From Sphaerisporangium siamense (GTDB lineage: Bacteria > Actinomycetota > Actinomycetes > Streptosporangiales > Streptosporangiaceae): a stretch of DNA of 64,000 bases. Location of the stretch: positions 7,750,001 to 7,814,000 of the forward strand of contig NZ_JACHND010000001.1 in NCBI RefSeq assembly GCF_014205275.1, read 5' to 3'. Below the pieces are notes generated by a model. That model made no database searches. It saw only the letters and a program-made list of their open reading frames with translations, and had not been told where the DNA came from. Below, one piece after another: positions 35,056 through 43,675 of this stretch (the stretch's first letter is position 1; each line of letters opens with the position of its first letter). The position numbers and the translations under genes were made by a program.

Positions 35056-38000
35056 TTGTCCTCCTTATCGCCCTGGGCGCGGCGTGGGTCGCCGTACGCC
35101 ACCTCGTCCTCGCTGATCTCGCCGCGTGCGACCGCCCGGCCCTGGCGGATGCCCTGCTGGAAGCTGGACAACCGGCTTCGCGCCCGGTCGGGCGAGAGGG
35201 CGGGCATGGCGGGAACGGGCGAGGTTGCGGCCTCGGCCGCCGAGGCGGACCCGGGCACCAGATTGGCCTTCGGAACCCGCTTGGGCAGACCGGCGGTGGT
35301 GGTCCCGTCCCGTACGGGCTCCTTGACCACGGCCGCGGCCTGCCAACCGGCGTCGGCGGGGTTCTGCCGCCAGACGCCGGTGTCCTCCTTCTCCTCCTGG
35401 GCCGGGTCCGCGCGGCGGAACCAGGCGGACTCGACGGAAGCGAAGATGGGCAGGAACTCCTCCTCCTGTTCCATCGGGGACGGCCGCACGGCCGGCAAGG
35501 GGCCGGTGACGGCGTCGAGGTCAGAGGCGTCGAAGCGGCGGGACCTCGGGCGGGGCACCGGGTCGGCGGCCGGGCCGGTGGGAGGACCGCCGTAGGCGCC
35601 CGCGGACGGGCCGCCGAACAGGCTCGGGCCGGCGGCGGAGCCTCCGGACAGCGGGCCGCCGAACGCGTCGAGGTTCGCCGCCTGCTCCCCCGCGCCGGTC
35701 GCCGCCGCCGGGGGCGCGCCGAACGCGGACGGCCCGCGGCCCGGGGCGTCGAACGTCCCCGCGACCGGCTCGCCGAACGCGCCCGTGTCACCGAAGGAGC
35801 CGGTATCGCCGAAGGCGCCCGTGTCACCGAAGGAACCGGTGTCACCGAACGCGCCCGTCTCGCCGAAGCCGCCGAGGTTCCCGGACGCGGGCCCGGAGAA
35901 GCCGCCGGAGGACGGGCCGGAGAAGCCGCCGCCGGTGGTCGGCCCGAGCGGCCCGGTGCCGGCCGTGCCGTTGGACCCGCCGAAGGGGCCGGTGGGAGAG
36001 CCGAACAGGGAGGCGGCCTGCGCGTCGAACGCGGCTCCGCCCTGGGACGCCGAGGCGAACAGGCTGCCGCCGGTCTGTCCCCCGGTCCACGCCGACGCGC
36101 CCGCGCCGGCGAGCGCCTGCCCGGAGGCGCCGCCCTGCGCCGGGCCCGCGGCGGAGCCCATGAGCGCCTCGGGCAGCAGCACCATCGCGGTCAGGCCGCC
36201 GGAGTCGTGCCGCCTGAGCTGCACCCGGATGCCGTTGCGCAGCGCGAGGCGGCCGACCACGAACAGGCCCATGCGGCGTGACACCGACACGTCCACGACC
36301 GGCGGGTTGGCCAGCCGCCAGTTGGTCTGGGTCAGTTCCTCCGGGGTCATGCCGATGCCGGCGTCGGTGATCGAGATCATGACGCCGCCGCCGTCGATGC
36401 GGTTGGCCGTGAGGGTCACCCTGGTCTCGCGCGGGGAGAACGAGATGGCGTTCTCGACGAGCTCGGCGAGCAGGTGGATGAGGTCGTTGACGGCCTGGCC
36501 GACGATGGAGACCCCGGTGGGGACGTTCATGGCCACGCGCTCGTAGTTCTCGACCTCGGAGAGGGATGCGCGGGCGACGTCGAGCAGCGGGACGGGCTGG
36601 CTCCAGCGCCGCGCGGGCTCCTGGCCTGCGAGGACCAGCAGGTTCTCGCTGTTGCGGCGCATGCGGGTGGCGAGGTGGTCGAGCCGGAACAGGTCGCCGA
36701 GACGCCGGTCGTCCTGTTCGCCCTGCTCCAGGCCGTCGATCAGGGTGATCTGCCGCTCCACCAGGGTCTGGGTCCTGCGGGAGAGGTTCACGAACATGGC
36801 GCTGACGTTGCTGCGCAACTGGGCCTCGTCGCTGGCGAGCCTGACCGCCTCGCGGTGGACCTCGTCGAAGGCGCGGGCGACCTCACCGACCTCGTCGTTG
36901 GACATGACGCCGATGGGAGCGACCTCGGGCGGGCCCGTGGTGCCGTCCGACTCGCGGAGCTTCTGCACCAGTTCGGGGAGCCTGCGCCCGGCGATGTCGA
37001 GGGCGCCGCCGCGCAGGCGGCGCAGCGGGATGACCAGCGAGCGGGCCATGACGGCGGTGATGGCGAGGACGATGAGCAGGAGCACGACGACGGCGGCGAT
37101 GTTGACCACGGCCTGGCGCTGGTCCTCGCGGGCCAGCTCGGCGGCCCTGTCGACGATCGCGCGGCTGAGCGTGCGCTGCACGTCGTGCATGCGGTCGAGC
37201 CGCTCGCTGGAGGCGTCGAACCAGCCGGTGACGTCGTCGGCGCCGTTCCCGAGCCCGGCGAGCGGCTGGTTCTGGCGGGTCAGCTCAAGTGCGCGGTCGA
37301 TCTGGGCGGCGGCGACGTCGATCTTCGGGCCGGTGACGGTGTCCTGGTAGGTCTGGCCTTCGGTGAGGGTGGCGCGGAAGAAGAACGCCTGCAGTTCGCT
37401 CTCCTGCCGGGCGCGCGCGGCGTTGAAGGCGTCCAGTTCCGCGGGGCTGAAGCGCCCGCCGATCAGGCCGATGCTCAGCAGGCCGCGCTGGCGCGACGCC
37501 TGCTCGGCGGCGCGGGTGAGCGAGGCGAGGGCCGAGGCGCTGGCCTCCAGGCCCGAGTCCGTGCCTCCCCTGGCGGTCTCGTCGAACATGGCGAGCACGT
37601 CGTCGATGGCCGTGGAGTACTTCTGCAGCGTCGGCAGCGCGGGAAGCTGGGAGTCGGTCACGGTCTGACGCAGGGACCGCAGCTGGGCCAGCCGGTCCAG
37701 CAGGCGCGCGAAGGGCTGGCGGCCGCTGTCGCGCAGGGCGGACTCGACCGTGCTCCTGTGGCCGAGCACGAGCTGGATCTGACCGTCGACGGCGCTCTGC
37801 TGGTCGCGCAGGAGCTGCCGGATCTGGTTGCCGTGGCGGCCGTTCGCGACGAACCGCACGGAGACGTCGCGTTCGAGGTCGAGCTGGTGGGCGAGATCGC
37901 CCAGGGTGGTCACGAACTGTGCCACCGTACGGACGCGCTCGTACTCGGTCGCGCTCTGGATCGAGGTCACCACCCGGAGGCCACCGAGCAGGGCGGCCAT

Positions 38001-38171
38001 CGTGGTGGGAACCAGGATGAGCGCGAGGAGCCGGGTCCGTACCCGCCAGTTGCGCAGCGCGAGCCGGCTTCCCGACGTACGGCGCGGGGCCGCGGCCGTG
38101 TCCTTGGTGGAAGGCGTTCGGTCTGCGTCCGGCTCGGTACGGCGACCGCTCTCGATTGTTGCTGTCCTCAC
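35052..38171 (-). CDS. cvnA: Conservon sensor histidine kinase-like protein CvnA (conservon 1)
   Basis: The protein is 1,039 residues from the GTG at 38171; GAGAGG 10 nt upstream supports this start over a longer frame. It has a TM helix near 47-66, an extracellular nitrate/nitrite-sensing-like helical domain to about 350 (LDLERDVSVRFVANGRHGNQ), TM2 near 355-380, a HAMP-like linker, the kinase-dimer region (LFRLDHLATRMRRNSENLLV) and a HATPase domain (N box ELVENAISFSPRET, G box DAGIGMTPEEL). A disordered tail of about 350 residues carries a repeated GAFGDTGSFGDTG motif. No receiver domain or response regulator is nearby. It is the first gene of the conservon. Confidence 0.92.
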   Translation of the reverse strand: MRTATIESGRRTEPDADRTPSTKDTAAAPRRTSGSRLALRNWRVRTRLLALILVPTTMAALLGGLRVVTSIQSATEYERVRTVAQFVTTLGDLAHQLDLERDVSVRFVANGRHGNQIRQLLRDQQSAVDGQIQLVLGHRSTVESALRDSGRQPFARLLDRLAQLRSLRQTVTDSQLPALPTLQKYSTAIDDVLAMFDETARGGTDSGLEASASALASLTRAAEQASRQRGLLSIGLIGGRFSPAELDAFNAARARQESELQAFFFRATLTEGQTYQDTVTGPKIDVAAAQIDRALELTRQNQPLAGLGNGADDVTGWFDASSERLDRMHDVQRTLSRAIVDRAAELAREDQRQAVVNIAAVVVLLLIVLAITAVMARSLVIPLRRLRGGALDIAGRRLPELVQKLRESDGTTGPPEVAPIGVMSNDEVGEVARAFDEVHREAVRLASDEAQLRSNVSAMFVNLSRRTQTLVERQITLIDGLEQGEQDDRRLGDLFRLDHLATRMRRNSENLLVLAGQEPARRWSQPVPLLDVARASLSEVENYERVAMNVPTGVSIVGQAVNDLIHLLAELVENAISFSPRETRVTLTANRIDGGGVMISITDAGIGMTPEELTQTNWRLANPPVVDVSVSRRMGLFVVGRLALRNGIRVQLRRHDSGGLTAMVLLPEALMGSAAGPAQGGASGQALAGAGASAWTGGQTGGSLFASASQGGAAFDAQAASLFGSPTGPFGGSNGTAGTGPLGPTTGGGFSGPSSGGFSGPASGNLGGFGETGAFGDTGSFGDTGAFGDTGSFGDTGAFGEPVAGTFDAPGRGPSAFGAPPAAATGAGEQAANLDAFGGPLSGGSAAGPSLFGGPSAGAYGGPPTGPAADPVPRPRSRRFDASDLDAVTGPLPAVRPSPMEQEEEFLPIFASVESAWFRRADPAQEEKEDTGVWRQNPADAGWQAAAVVKEPVRDGTTTAGLPKRVPKANLVPGSASAAEAATSPVPAMPALSPDRARSRLSSFQQGIRQGRAVARGEISEDEVAYGDPRRAQGDKEDK
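35769..35879 (-). repeat. Tandem repeats encoding the CvnA1 GxFGDTG tail
   Basis: Near-tandem 18-bp units (such as CCCGTGTCACCGAAGGAG) encode repeated GDTGSF/GAF residues in CvnA of conservon 1. Several neighbouring copies are nearly identical, so length variation by slippage is expected. Confidence 0.65.
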
Positions 38172-38605
38172 TGGTCGCAACCTCTCGCCGGCTGGTCTGC
38201 GTAGGGGTGGACGCACTTGACACCTGTGACGCGTGTCAAGTGATGGGCAATCGGTGCATAAGCCTACGAGTACCGCCAATACCCGTGAGTGTTTGGACCG
38301 TTCCAAGAAATTATTCCCTTTTTGGAATGAGATTCGGTCATCCACCACAAGGTCACGTCGCCAGTCAGCGGACGTTACGGTCACATCACCGGCAAAGAAG
38401 CATTTATACCGTTCCAGGACACCAGACGCAGACATCGACTCGCATCAACGCCCAAAGTGGACTTTTTTACGAGTTTCATGACATAGGCCGCATATGTATG
38501 TTAGCGCCGATCTTCCTCCGCTAAGCTTCACGCCGCCGTGCCGGAAACCGCTCCGCGAGCACGTGGCTCGGCCTTCTTCCCCCCCACAACTAAAAGGACA
38601 CCTCA
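38172..38605. other. AT-richer divergent region between cvnA and the ABC importer operon
   Basis: This 434-bp divergent region is clearly AT-richer than its surroundings and holds no gene. It contains the 29-bp inverted repeat at 38214-38242, a second inverted pair TTCCAA/TTGGAA (38301-38306, 38322-38327), and two copies of CCGTTCCA (near 38298 and 38411). A weak plus-strand -10 candidate, TATGTT, is at 38497-38502. Both divergent promoters must lie here. Confidence 0.55.
38214..38242. promoter_or_regulatory. Perfect 10-9-10 inverted repeat upstream of cvnA
   Basis: CACTTGACAC (38214-38223) and GTGTCAAGTG (38233-38242) are perfect inverted arms around CTGTGACGC, 43 bp upstream of the CvnA1 GTG. 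Each arm contains a TTGACA-like -35 box in opposite orientation. It may be an operator or an RNA stem in the leader. Confidence 0.6.
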
Positions 38606-39586
38606 ATGACACGCTTTAGGGGTCGTACCTTCATCGTCGGCGTGGCCGCGATCCTGGCGCTAACAGCGTGCGGCGGTGGATCGGACACCAGTTCGAGTAC
38701 AGCCGGAGGGCTGGAGAAAACCACGGTCACCCTCGGCGCCATGCCCATCGCCGACGTAGCGGGACTGTACATCGCCATCGAAAGGGGCTTCTTCAAGGAA
38801 GAAGGCCTGACGGTGAAGCCCAAGATCATCAACAATGGGGCCGAGGCGCTCCCGCAGCTTCACAGTGGAGCCCTCGACGTCATCATCGGAAACTATTTCA
38901 CGTTCCTGTCGGCGACGGAGAGGAGTAACGACAAGTTCCGCTTCATCGCCGACATCTACCAGTCCAAGCCCGACGTCTTCCAGATCGTCGTGCCAAAGGA
39001 CTCCACCGTACAGACTGTCAAGGACCTCAAGGGCAAGAGGATCGCCATCGCCTCGCTTAACAGCATCGGCGAGCTGGCCGTCGCCAACGCCCTGCGCACC
39101 GCCGGACTCCATCCGCGCGAGGACGTGAAGTGGGTGCCGATGCCCTTCCCCCAGATGCCCGCCGCGCTGAAGAACGGCTCCCTGGACGCCCTCTGGCTCA
39201 CCGAGCCCTTCCTCACCGGCGTCCAGCAGGAGCAGGGCGCGCGCAAGGTCACCGACACGATGACCGGAGCGATGGCCGACTTCCCGATCGCCGGCTGGGT
39301 CACCTTGGACGAGTGGACCCGGAAGTATCCCAAGACGATGGCCGCGCTCCAGCGGGGCCTGCTCAAGGGCCAGCAGATCGCGGCCTCCGACCGTAAGGCC
39401 GTCGAGAAGGTCCTCCCGACCTACACACAGATCAAACCCGAGGTCGCGTCGGTCATCACCCTGGGATCGTTCCCGACCACGCTCACCTCGACCCGCATCC
39501 AGCGCGTCGCCGACCTGATGCAGGAGTTCGGGTACCTGACCAAGAAGCTCGACGTCAAGCCGCTCCTGGCTCCGCTCCCGCAGTGA
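38606..39586 (+). CDS. ABC transporter substrate-binding lipoprotein (SsuA/TauA/THI5-like)
   Basis: This 326-residue lipoprotein has signal FIVGVAAILALTACGGG with lipobox cysteine near residue 22. VTLGAMPIADVAGLYIAIER, FFKEEGLTVKPKIINNGAEA and GALDVIIGNYFTFLSA are hallmarks of the NMT1/SsuA-like periplasmic-binding fold used for sulfonates, taurine, nitrate and related small compounds. AAAGGACA precedes the ATG. It is followed by two permeases with overlapping ends. The actual ligand cannot be determined from sequence. Confidence 0.9.
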   Translation: MTRFRGRTFIVGVAAILALTACGGGSDTSSSTAGGLEKTTVTLGAMPIADVAGLYIAIERGFFKEEGLTVKPKIINNGAEALPQLHSGALDVIIGNYFTFLSATERSNDKFRFIADIYQSKPDVFQIVVPKDSTVQTVKDLKGKRIAIASLNSIGELAVANALRTAGLHPREDVKWVPMPFPQMPAALKNGSLDALWLTEPFLTGVQQEQGARKVTDTMTGAMADFPIAGWVTLDEWTRKYPKTMAALQRGLLKGQQIAASDRKAVEKVLPTYTQIKPEVASVITLGSFPTTLTSTRIQRVADLMQEFGYLTKKLDVKPLLAPLPQ

Positions 39587-40356
39587 CCCGCCGCAGAGTG
39601 GCCCGCGGCGCCACCGGCGTCGCGGTCCTGCTCCTCGCCGCCGAGCTGGCCGGGCGCACCGGCCTGGTCGACCGTTCACTGATCCCCCTGATCTCGGAGA
39701 TCCTCGCCCGCGCCGCCGGGCTGGTGGTGGACCCCCTCTTCCTGGCCGACCTCCAGGGCACTCTGGTCGTCTGGGCGACCGGGCTGCTGGTCGCCGTCGC
39801 CATCGCCGTCCCCCTCGGCCTGTTCCTCGGCACCCTCCGGCGCGCGGAGCTGGCCGCGCGCCCGCTGGTGGAGTTCCTGCGGCCCATCCCGTCGGTCGCG
39901 CTCCTCCCCCTCATCGCGCTGCTGGTCCCGGACGACGCCGGCATCAAGATCACCGCGGTCGTGTACGCCGCCGCCTGGCCGGTGCTCGTCAACACCATGT
40001 ACGGCCTGCGCGACGTGGACCCGGTGGCCAAGGAGACCCTGCGCAGCTTCGGCTTCGGACGCCTGGCCGTGCTCATGCGGGTCTGCCTGCCGAGCGCGGC
40101 GCCGTTCGTGCTGACCGGAGTGCGGCTGGCCACGGCGATCGGGCTGATCGTCGCGGTCAGCGCCGAGCTCATCACCGGCGGCACCGCGGGGATCGGCACC
40201 TTCATGATCCGCGCGGGGTCGGGGATGCGCACCGACCTGGTCCTGGCCGCCGCCCTGTGGGCCGGGATCCTCGGGCTCGTGGCCAACGCCCTGCTGCTGA
40301 AGGCGCAGCGCCTGGCGTTCCGCTGGCACGCGGTGACCGCGGAGGCCGCCACATGA
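39583..40356 (+). CDS. ABC transporter permease (Ssu/Tau-like), first
   Basis: This 257-residue permease starts with GTG overlapping the binding protein by 4 bp. TVVWATGLLVAVAIAVPLGL-like helices (here TLVVWATGLLVAVAIAVPLG), VEFLRPIPSVALLPLIALLV and the EAA region KETLRSFGFGRLAVLMRVCL, continuing PSAAPF, match SsuC/TauC-type permeases. Six helices are predicted. It probably forms a heterodimer with the next permease. Confidence 0.9.
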   Translation: MTRRRVARGATGVAVLLLAAELAGRTGLVDRSLIPLISEILARAAGLVVDPLFLADLQGTLVVWATGLLVAVAIAVPLGLFLGTLRRAELAARPLVEFLRPIPSVALLPLIALLVPDDAGIKITAVVYAAAWPVLVNTMYGLRDVDPVAKETLRSFGFGRLAVLMRVCLPSAAPFVLTGVRLATAIGLIVAVSAELITGGTAGIGTFMIRAGSGMRTDLVLAAALWAGILGLVANALLLKAQRLAFRWHAVTAEAAT

Positions 40357-41192
40357 CCGCGACCGTGACCGCCGCCGCGACGACGGCCTCCCCGGAGCGC
40401 GGGAGCCGCCTCACCGGTCTCCTCGCGCGCCTTTGGCTCGTTCCGATCGCGCTCGCCGCCTGGGAGGCCGGCACCCGGCTGGCCGCCTCGGACTACTTCC
40501 CGCCCCCCTCGCTCATCCTCGTCCGGGCGCGGGAGCTGTGGTTCTCCGGCCCCGCCGGGCGCCTGTTCCTCACCGACGAGGCCGTCGGCGACTTCCTGCC
40601 GAGCCTCGGCCGCATGTTCGGCGGCTGGGCGGTGGCCTGCGTACTCGGCGTCGGCCTCGGCGTGGCCATCGGCCGCTCCCGCGCGCTGGCCGGCTACGTC
40701 GACCCGCTGGTGGAGTTCGGCAGGGCGATCCCGCCCCCCGCGCTGGTCCCGCTGTTCATCGTCCTGTTCAAGCTGGGCACCGAGATGCAGGTCGCCACGA
40801 TCGTCTACGGCGTGATCTGGCCGGTGCTCATCAACGCGATCGACGGGGCCCGCCACGTGGACCGGCTGCACGTGGAGACCGCGCGCGTCTTCCGGCTCGG
40901 ACGCGTCCAGCGGCTGTTCCGGGTCGTCCTGCCCGCCGCGGGACCGAAGGTCTTCGCGGGGCTGCGGCTCAGCGTCTCGCTGGCCGTCATCCTGATGGTG
41001 CTGTCGGAGCTCGTGGGCAGCACCGACGGGATCGGCCACCAGCTCCTCTCCACCCAGCAGAACTTCGACCTCGCCGGCACGTGGAGCGTCATCGTGCTCC
41101 TCGGCGTCCTGGGACTCGCGCTGAACGGGGCCTTCCTGGTCCTGGAGCGGCGCGTTCTGTCCTGGCACCTGCGGGCCCGGCAGACAATCTGA
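40353..41192 (+). CDS. ABC transporter permease (Ssu/Tau-like), second
   Basis: The protein is 279 residues from the ATG at 40353, overlapping the first permease by 4 bp. GRAIPPPALVPLFIVLFKLG and the EAA loop VETARVFRLGRVQRLFRVVL, continuing PAAGPKVF, are present. The helix AVILMVLSELVGSTDGIGHQ is typical of SsuC-type proteins. Two distinct permeases in one operon contrast with the single homodimeric SsuC of E. coli. Confidence 0.9.
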   Translation: MTATVTAAATTASPERGSRLTGLLARLWLVPIALAAWEAGTRLAASDYFPPPSLILVRARELWFSGPAGRLFLTDEAVGDFLPSLGRMFGGWAVACVLGVGLGVAIGRSRALAGYVDPLVEFGRAIPPPALVPLFIVLFKLGTEMQVATIVYGVIWPVLINAIDGARHVDRLHVETARVFRLGRVQRLFRVVLPAAGPKVFAGLRLSVSLAVILMVLSELVGSTDGIGHQLLSTQQNFDLAGTWSVIVLLGVLGLALNGAFLVLERRVLSWHLRARQTI

Positions 41193-41201
41193 GGAATCAC
41201 C

Positions 41202-41984
41202 GTGCTCGATGTCGTGAACCTGAGGCACACCTACGGCCAGGGGCCTTCGGCCCACCACGCCCTCGGCGGGATCGACCTGAAGGTCGCCGAAGGGGAGCTG
41301 GTGAGCGTGGTCGGGCCCTCCGGCTGCGGGAAGTCCACCCTCCTCCGCTCGATCGCGGGGCTGATCCGGCCCTCCCAGGGGCACATCCGCATCCGTGACA
41401 ACCACGTCGCGGACGCGCCCGGCGACCTGGCCGTGGTGTTCCAGGACTACAGCCGTTCGCTGTTCCCCTGGATGACGGTCGGCGAGAACGTCGCGCTCCC
41501 GCTGCGCCGCCGCGGCATGGACCGCCGGGCGCGCCGCCGCGCCGCGGCCGAGGCGCTGGAGGCCGTGGGCCTCGCCGCCGCGGCGGGCAAGCACCCGTGG
41601 GAGCTGTCGGGCGGCATGCAGCAGCGCGTGGCGATCGCCCGCGCGCTGGCCTACCGTCCCGCGCTGCTGCTCATGGACGAACCGTTCGGCTCGGTGGACG
41701 CCCAGACGCGCGAGGACCTGGAGGACCTCGTGCTGCAGGTGCGCGAGCTGCACCGCATGACGATCCTGCTGATCACGCACGACATCGACGAGAGCGTGTA
41801 CGTGGGGGACCGCGTCGTCGTGCTCACCGGCTCGCCGGCGCGGGTCGCCGGCGAGCTGACCGTCGGCCTGCCGTTCCCCCGCGACCAGATCGCCACCCGG
41901 CAGCTCCCCGCGTTCGTGCGCCTGCGCGCCGAGGTGGGACGCCTGGTGCGCGCGAAGGACCAGCCCTCCCCTTTCCCTGTCTAG
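41202..41984 (+). CDS. ABC transporter ATP-binding protein (Ssu/Tau-like)
   Basis: This 260-residue ATPase has Walker A GPSGCGKST near residue 43, Q-loop VFQDYSRSLFPWMTVGENVA, signature LSGGMQQRVAIARALAY, Walker B LLMDEPFGSVDAQT and switch ITHDIDESV. The sequence is close to SsuB/TauB-type ATPases. The GTG start lies 9 bp after the second permease. It completes the importer. Confidence 0.92.
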   Translation: MLDVVNLRHTYGQGPSAHHALGGIDLKVAEGELVSVVGPSGCGKSTLLRSIAGLIRPSQGHIRIRDNHVADAPGDLAVVFQDYSRSLFPWMTVGENVALPLRRRGMDRRARRRAAAEALEAVGLAAAAGKHPWELSGGMQQRVAIARALAYRPALLLMDEPFGSVDAQTREDLEDLVLQVRELHRMTILLITHDIDESVYVGDRVVVLTGSPARVAGELTVGLPFPRDQIATRQLPAFVRLRAEVGRLVRAKDQPSPFPV

Positions 41985-42036
41985 GCATGCCCCCGCCCGG
42001 CTTCCCCCCGGGCCGAACCCCACGTCTGGAGTGCAC

Positions 42037-43044
42037 ATGACCGAGCCCACGAGCGTCATCCAGCAGATCATCGCCGGTGGATGGCGCCTGTCGGCCCTGA
42101 AGACCTTCGTCGAGCTGGACTGCGCCCGCCACCTGGCCGAGGGGCCGCTGCCCGTGCCGGAGCTGGCCGCGCGCGTCGGCGCGCACGCCCCCTCGCTCGG
42201 CCGCGTGCTGCGCACGCTCGGCGGCGTCGGCGTGGTGAAGGCCGCCGGTTCCGACGCCTACGCCCTCACCGACGCCGGAGCGCTGCTCATCGAGGGCGCC
42301 GAGGGGTCGATGCGCAGCGCGCTGCTGTCCAACATGAACCCGGTGCTGGCCTCGGCCACCAACGAACTGCTCACCGAGACGGTGCGGACCGGCCGGTCGG
42401 CGTTCAAGGAGCGGCACGGCGTCCTGTACGACTACCTGTCCGAGAACCCGGAACTGGGCCTGATCTTCAACGACTTCATGACCAACCGGGCGCTGCCGAT
42501 GGCGCGCGGTGTCACCGAGCGGTACGACTTCTCGGGGATCGGCACGCTCGCCGACGTCGGCGGCGGCCGCGGGCATTTCCTCGCGGCCGTTCTGCGGGCC
42601 AACCCGGGCCTGCGTGGCCTGCTGCTGGAGCTGCCGCACGTCCTGCCCGACGCGCGGGCCGCGTTCGAGGAGTGGGGGCTGAGCGGCCGCTGCGAGTTCG
42701 TGGCGGGCGACTTCTTCTCCGCCGTGCCGGAGGGCGCCGACGCCTACATGCTGGGCAGCGTCGTCCACAACTGGGACGACAGCGACGCGCTGCGGATCCT
42801 CACGACGGTCCGCGCGGCGATGCCCGATCACGGCCGCCTGCTGCTGGTGGAGATCGTGGTGCCGGACGACGACACGCCCCACTACGGCAAGGATCTGGAC
42901 ATCAGGATGATGGGGCTGTTCGGCCAGGGCCGCGAGCGCAGCCGGTCCGAGCACGGCGCGCTGCTGGAGAAGGCGGGCATGGCGATCACCGACGTGGTCC
43001 CGCTGCCGGTCGACGCGAGCCTGATCGAGGCCCGGCCCGTCTGA
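42037..43044 (+). CDS. SAM-dependent O-methyltransferase (family 2 type)
   Basis: The protein is 335 residues from the ATG at 42037 (GGAG at 42028-42031); a GTG at 42031 would add two residues. A winged-helix dimerisation domain (ELAARVGAHAPSLGRVLRTL) precedes a class I SAM fold: ADVGGGRGHFLAAVLRANPG, RCEFVAGDFFSAVPEGAD and YMLGSVVHNWDDSDALRIL. These match O-methyltransferases of secondary metabolism. It follows the importer ATPase by 52 bp in the same direction, an unusual pairing. Its substrate is unknown. Confidence 0.9.
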   Translation: MTEPTSVIQQIIAGGWRLSALKTFVELDCARHLAEGPLPVPELAARVGAHAPSLGRVLRTLGGVGVVKAAGSDAYALTDAGALLIEGAEGSMRSALLSNMNPVLASATNELLTETVRTGRSAFKERHGVLYDYLSENPELGLIFNDFMTNRALPMARGVTERYDFSGIGTLADVGGGRGHFLAAVLRANPGLRGLLLELPHVLPDARAAFEEWGLSGRCEFVAGDFFSAVPEGADAYMLGSVVHNWDDSDALRILTTVRAAMPDHGRLLLVEIVVPDDDTPHYGKDLDIRMMGLFGQGRERSRSEHGALLEKAGMAITDVVPLPVDASLIEARPV

Positions 43045-43056
43045 CACGTCCCCCGA

Positions 43057-43107
43057 TGGCGGTTCCGGGCCGGGAAGGTCAGCGGCCTCCCCAGCCCGGA
43101 ACCGCCA
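43057..43107. terminator. Bidirectional hairpin between O-methyltransferase and cvnD
   Basis: TGGCGGTTCCGGGC (43057-43070) pairs perfectly with GCCCGGAACCGCCA (43094-43107) over a 23-nt loop. It lies between the convergent O-methyltransferase and cvnD of conservon 2. The right arm overlaps the last codons of cvnD. The strong 14-bp stem fits a shared terminator. Confidence 0.75.
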
Positions 43108-43675
43108 CCCGCATCGTCAGCGCGTGCTCGACCAATGCGATGAGCGTGGACTTCACCGAGTCCCGCGAGCGGGCGTCCGTGCGGACGAGGGGGATGTGCG
43201 GGGCGAGCGTGAGCGCCTCGCGGACCTCCTCGTCGCTGTGCGAATATCTGCCGTCCCAGCCGTTGATGCCGACCACGAACGGGAGCTGGGCCTCCTCGAA
43301 GTAGTCGATCGCCGGGAAGCAGTCGGCCAGGCGGCGGGTGTCGACCAGCACGACGGCGCCGATCGCGCCGCGCACCAGGTCGTCCCACATGAACCAGAAC
43401 CGGTGCTGGCCCGGGGTCCCGAACAGGTAGAGGATCAGGTCCTTGTCCAGCGACACGCGGCCGAAGTCCATGGCCACGGTCGTGGTGGTCTTGTTCGGGG
43501 TCAGCCCCAGGTCGTCGATGCCGGCGCTGGCGTCGGTCATGACCGCCTCGGTGGTGAGGGGGACGATCTCCGACACCGCGCCCACGAACGTGGTCTTGCC
43601 GACGCCGAAGCCGCCCGCGACGACGATCTTCGTCGACGTGAGCATCCCGGCGGGGCTAGAGCCTGCGAAGTCCAC
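43079..43675 (-). CDS. cvnD: Conservon small GTPase CvnD (conservon 2)
   Basis: This 198-residue GTPase has GGFGVGKTTFVGAVSE, DFGRVSLDKDLILYLFGTPG and VVGINGWDGRY. It shares LTPNKTTTT and RLADCFPAIDYFEEAQLPFV with conservon 3, so those two copies are closer to each other than to conservon 1. It starts with GTG overlapping cvnC by 20 bp. The C-terminus is encoded within the arm of the downstream terminator hairpin. Confidence 0.94.
   Translation of the reverse strand: MDFAGSSPAGMLTSTKIVVAGGFGVGKTTFVGAVSEIVPLTTEAVMTDASAGIDDLGLTPNKTTTTVAMDFGRVSLDKDLILYLFGTPGQHRFWFMWDDLVRGAIGAVVLVDTRRLADCFPAIDYFEEAQLPFVVGINGWDGRYSHSDEEVREALTLAPHIPLVRTDARSRDSVKSTLIALVEHALTMRVAVPGWGGR

Noticed and set aside
38480-38605. 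Thiamine (THI-box) riboswitch upstream of the SsuA/THI5-like binding protein
   Set aside because: No CTGAGA-type core is present, so regulation by TPP is not supported.
39555-42215. An 886-codon minus-strand open frame across the ABC importer
   Set aside because: It is antisense to four real overlapping importer genes and the start of the O-methyltransferase, with biased shadow-like composition.
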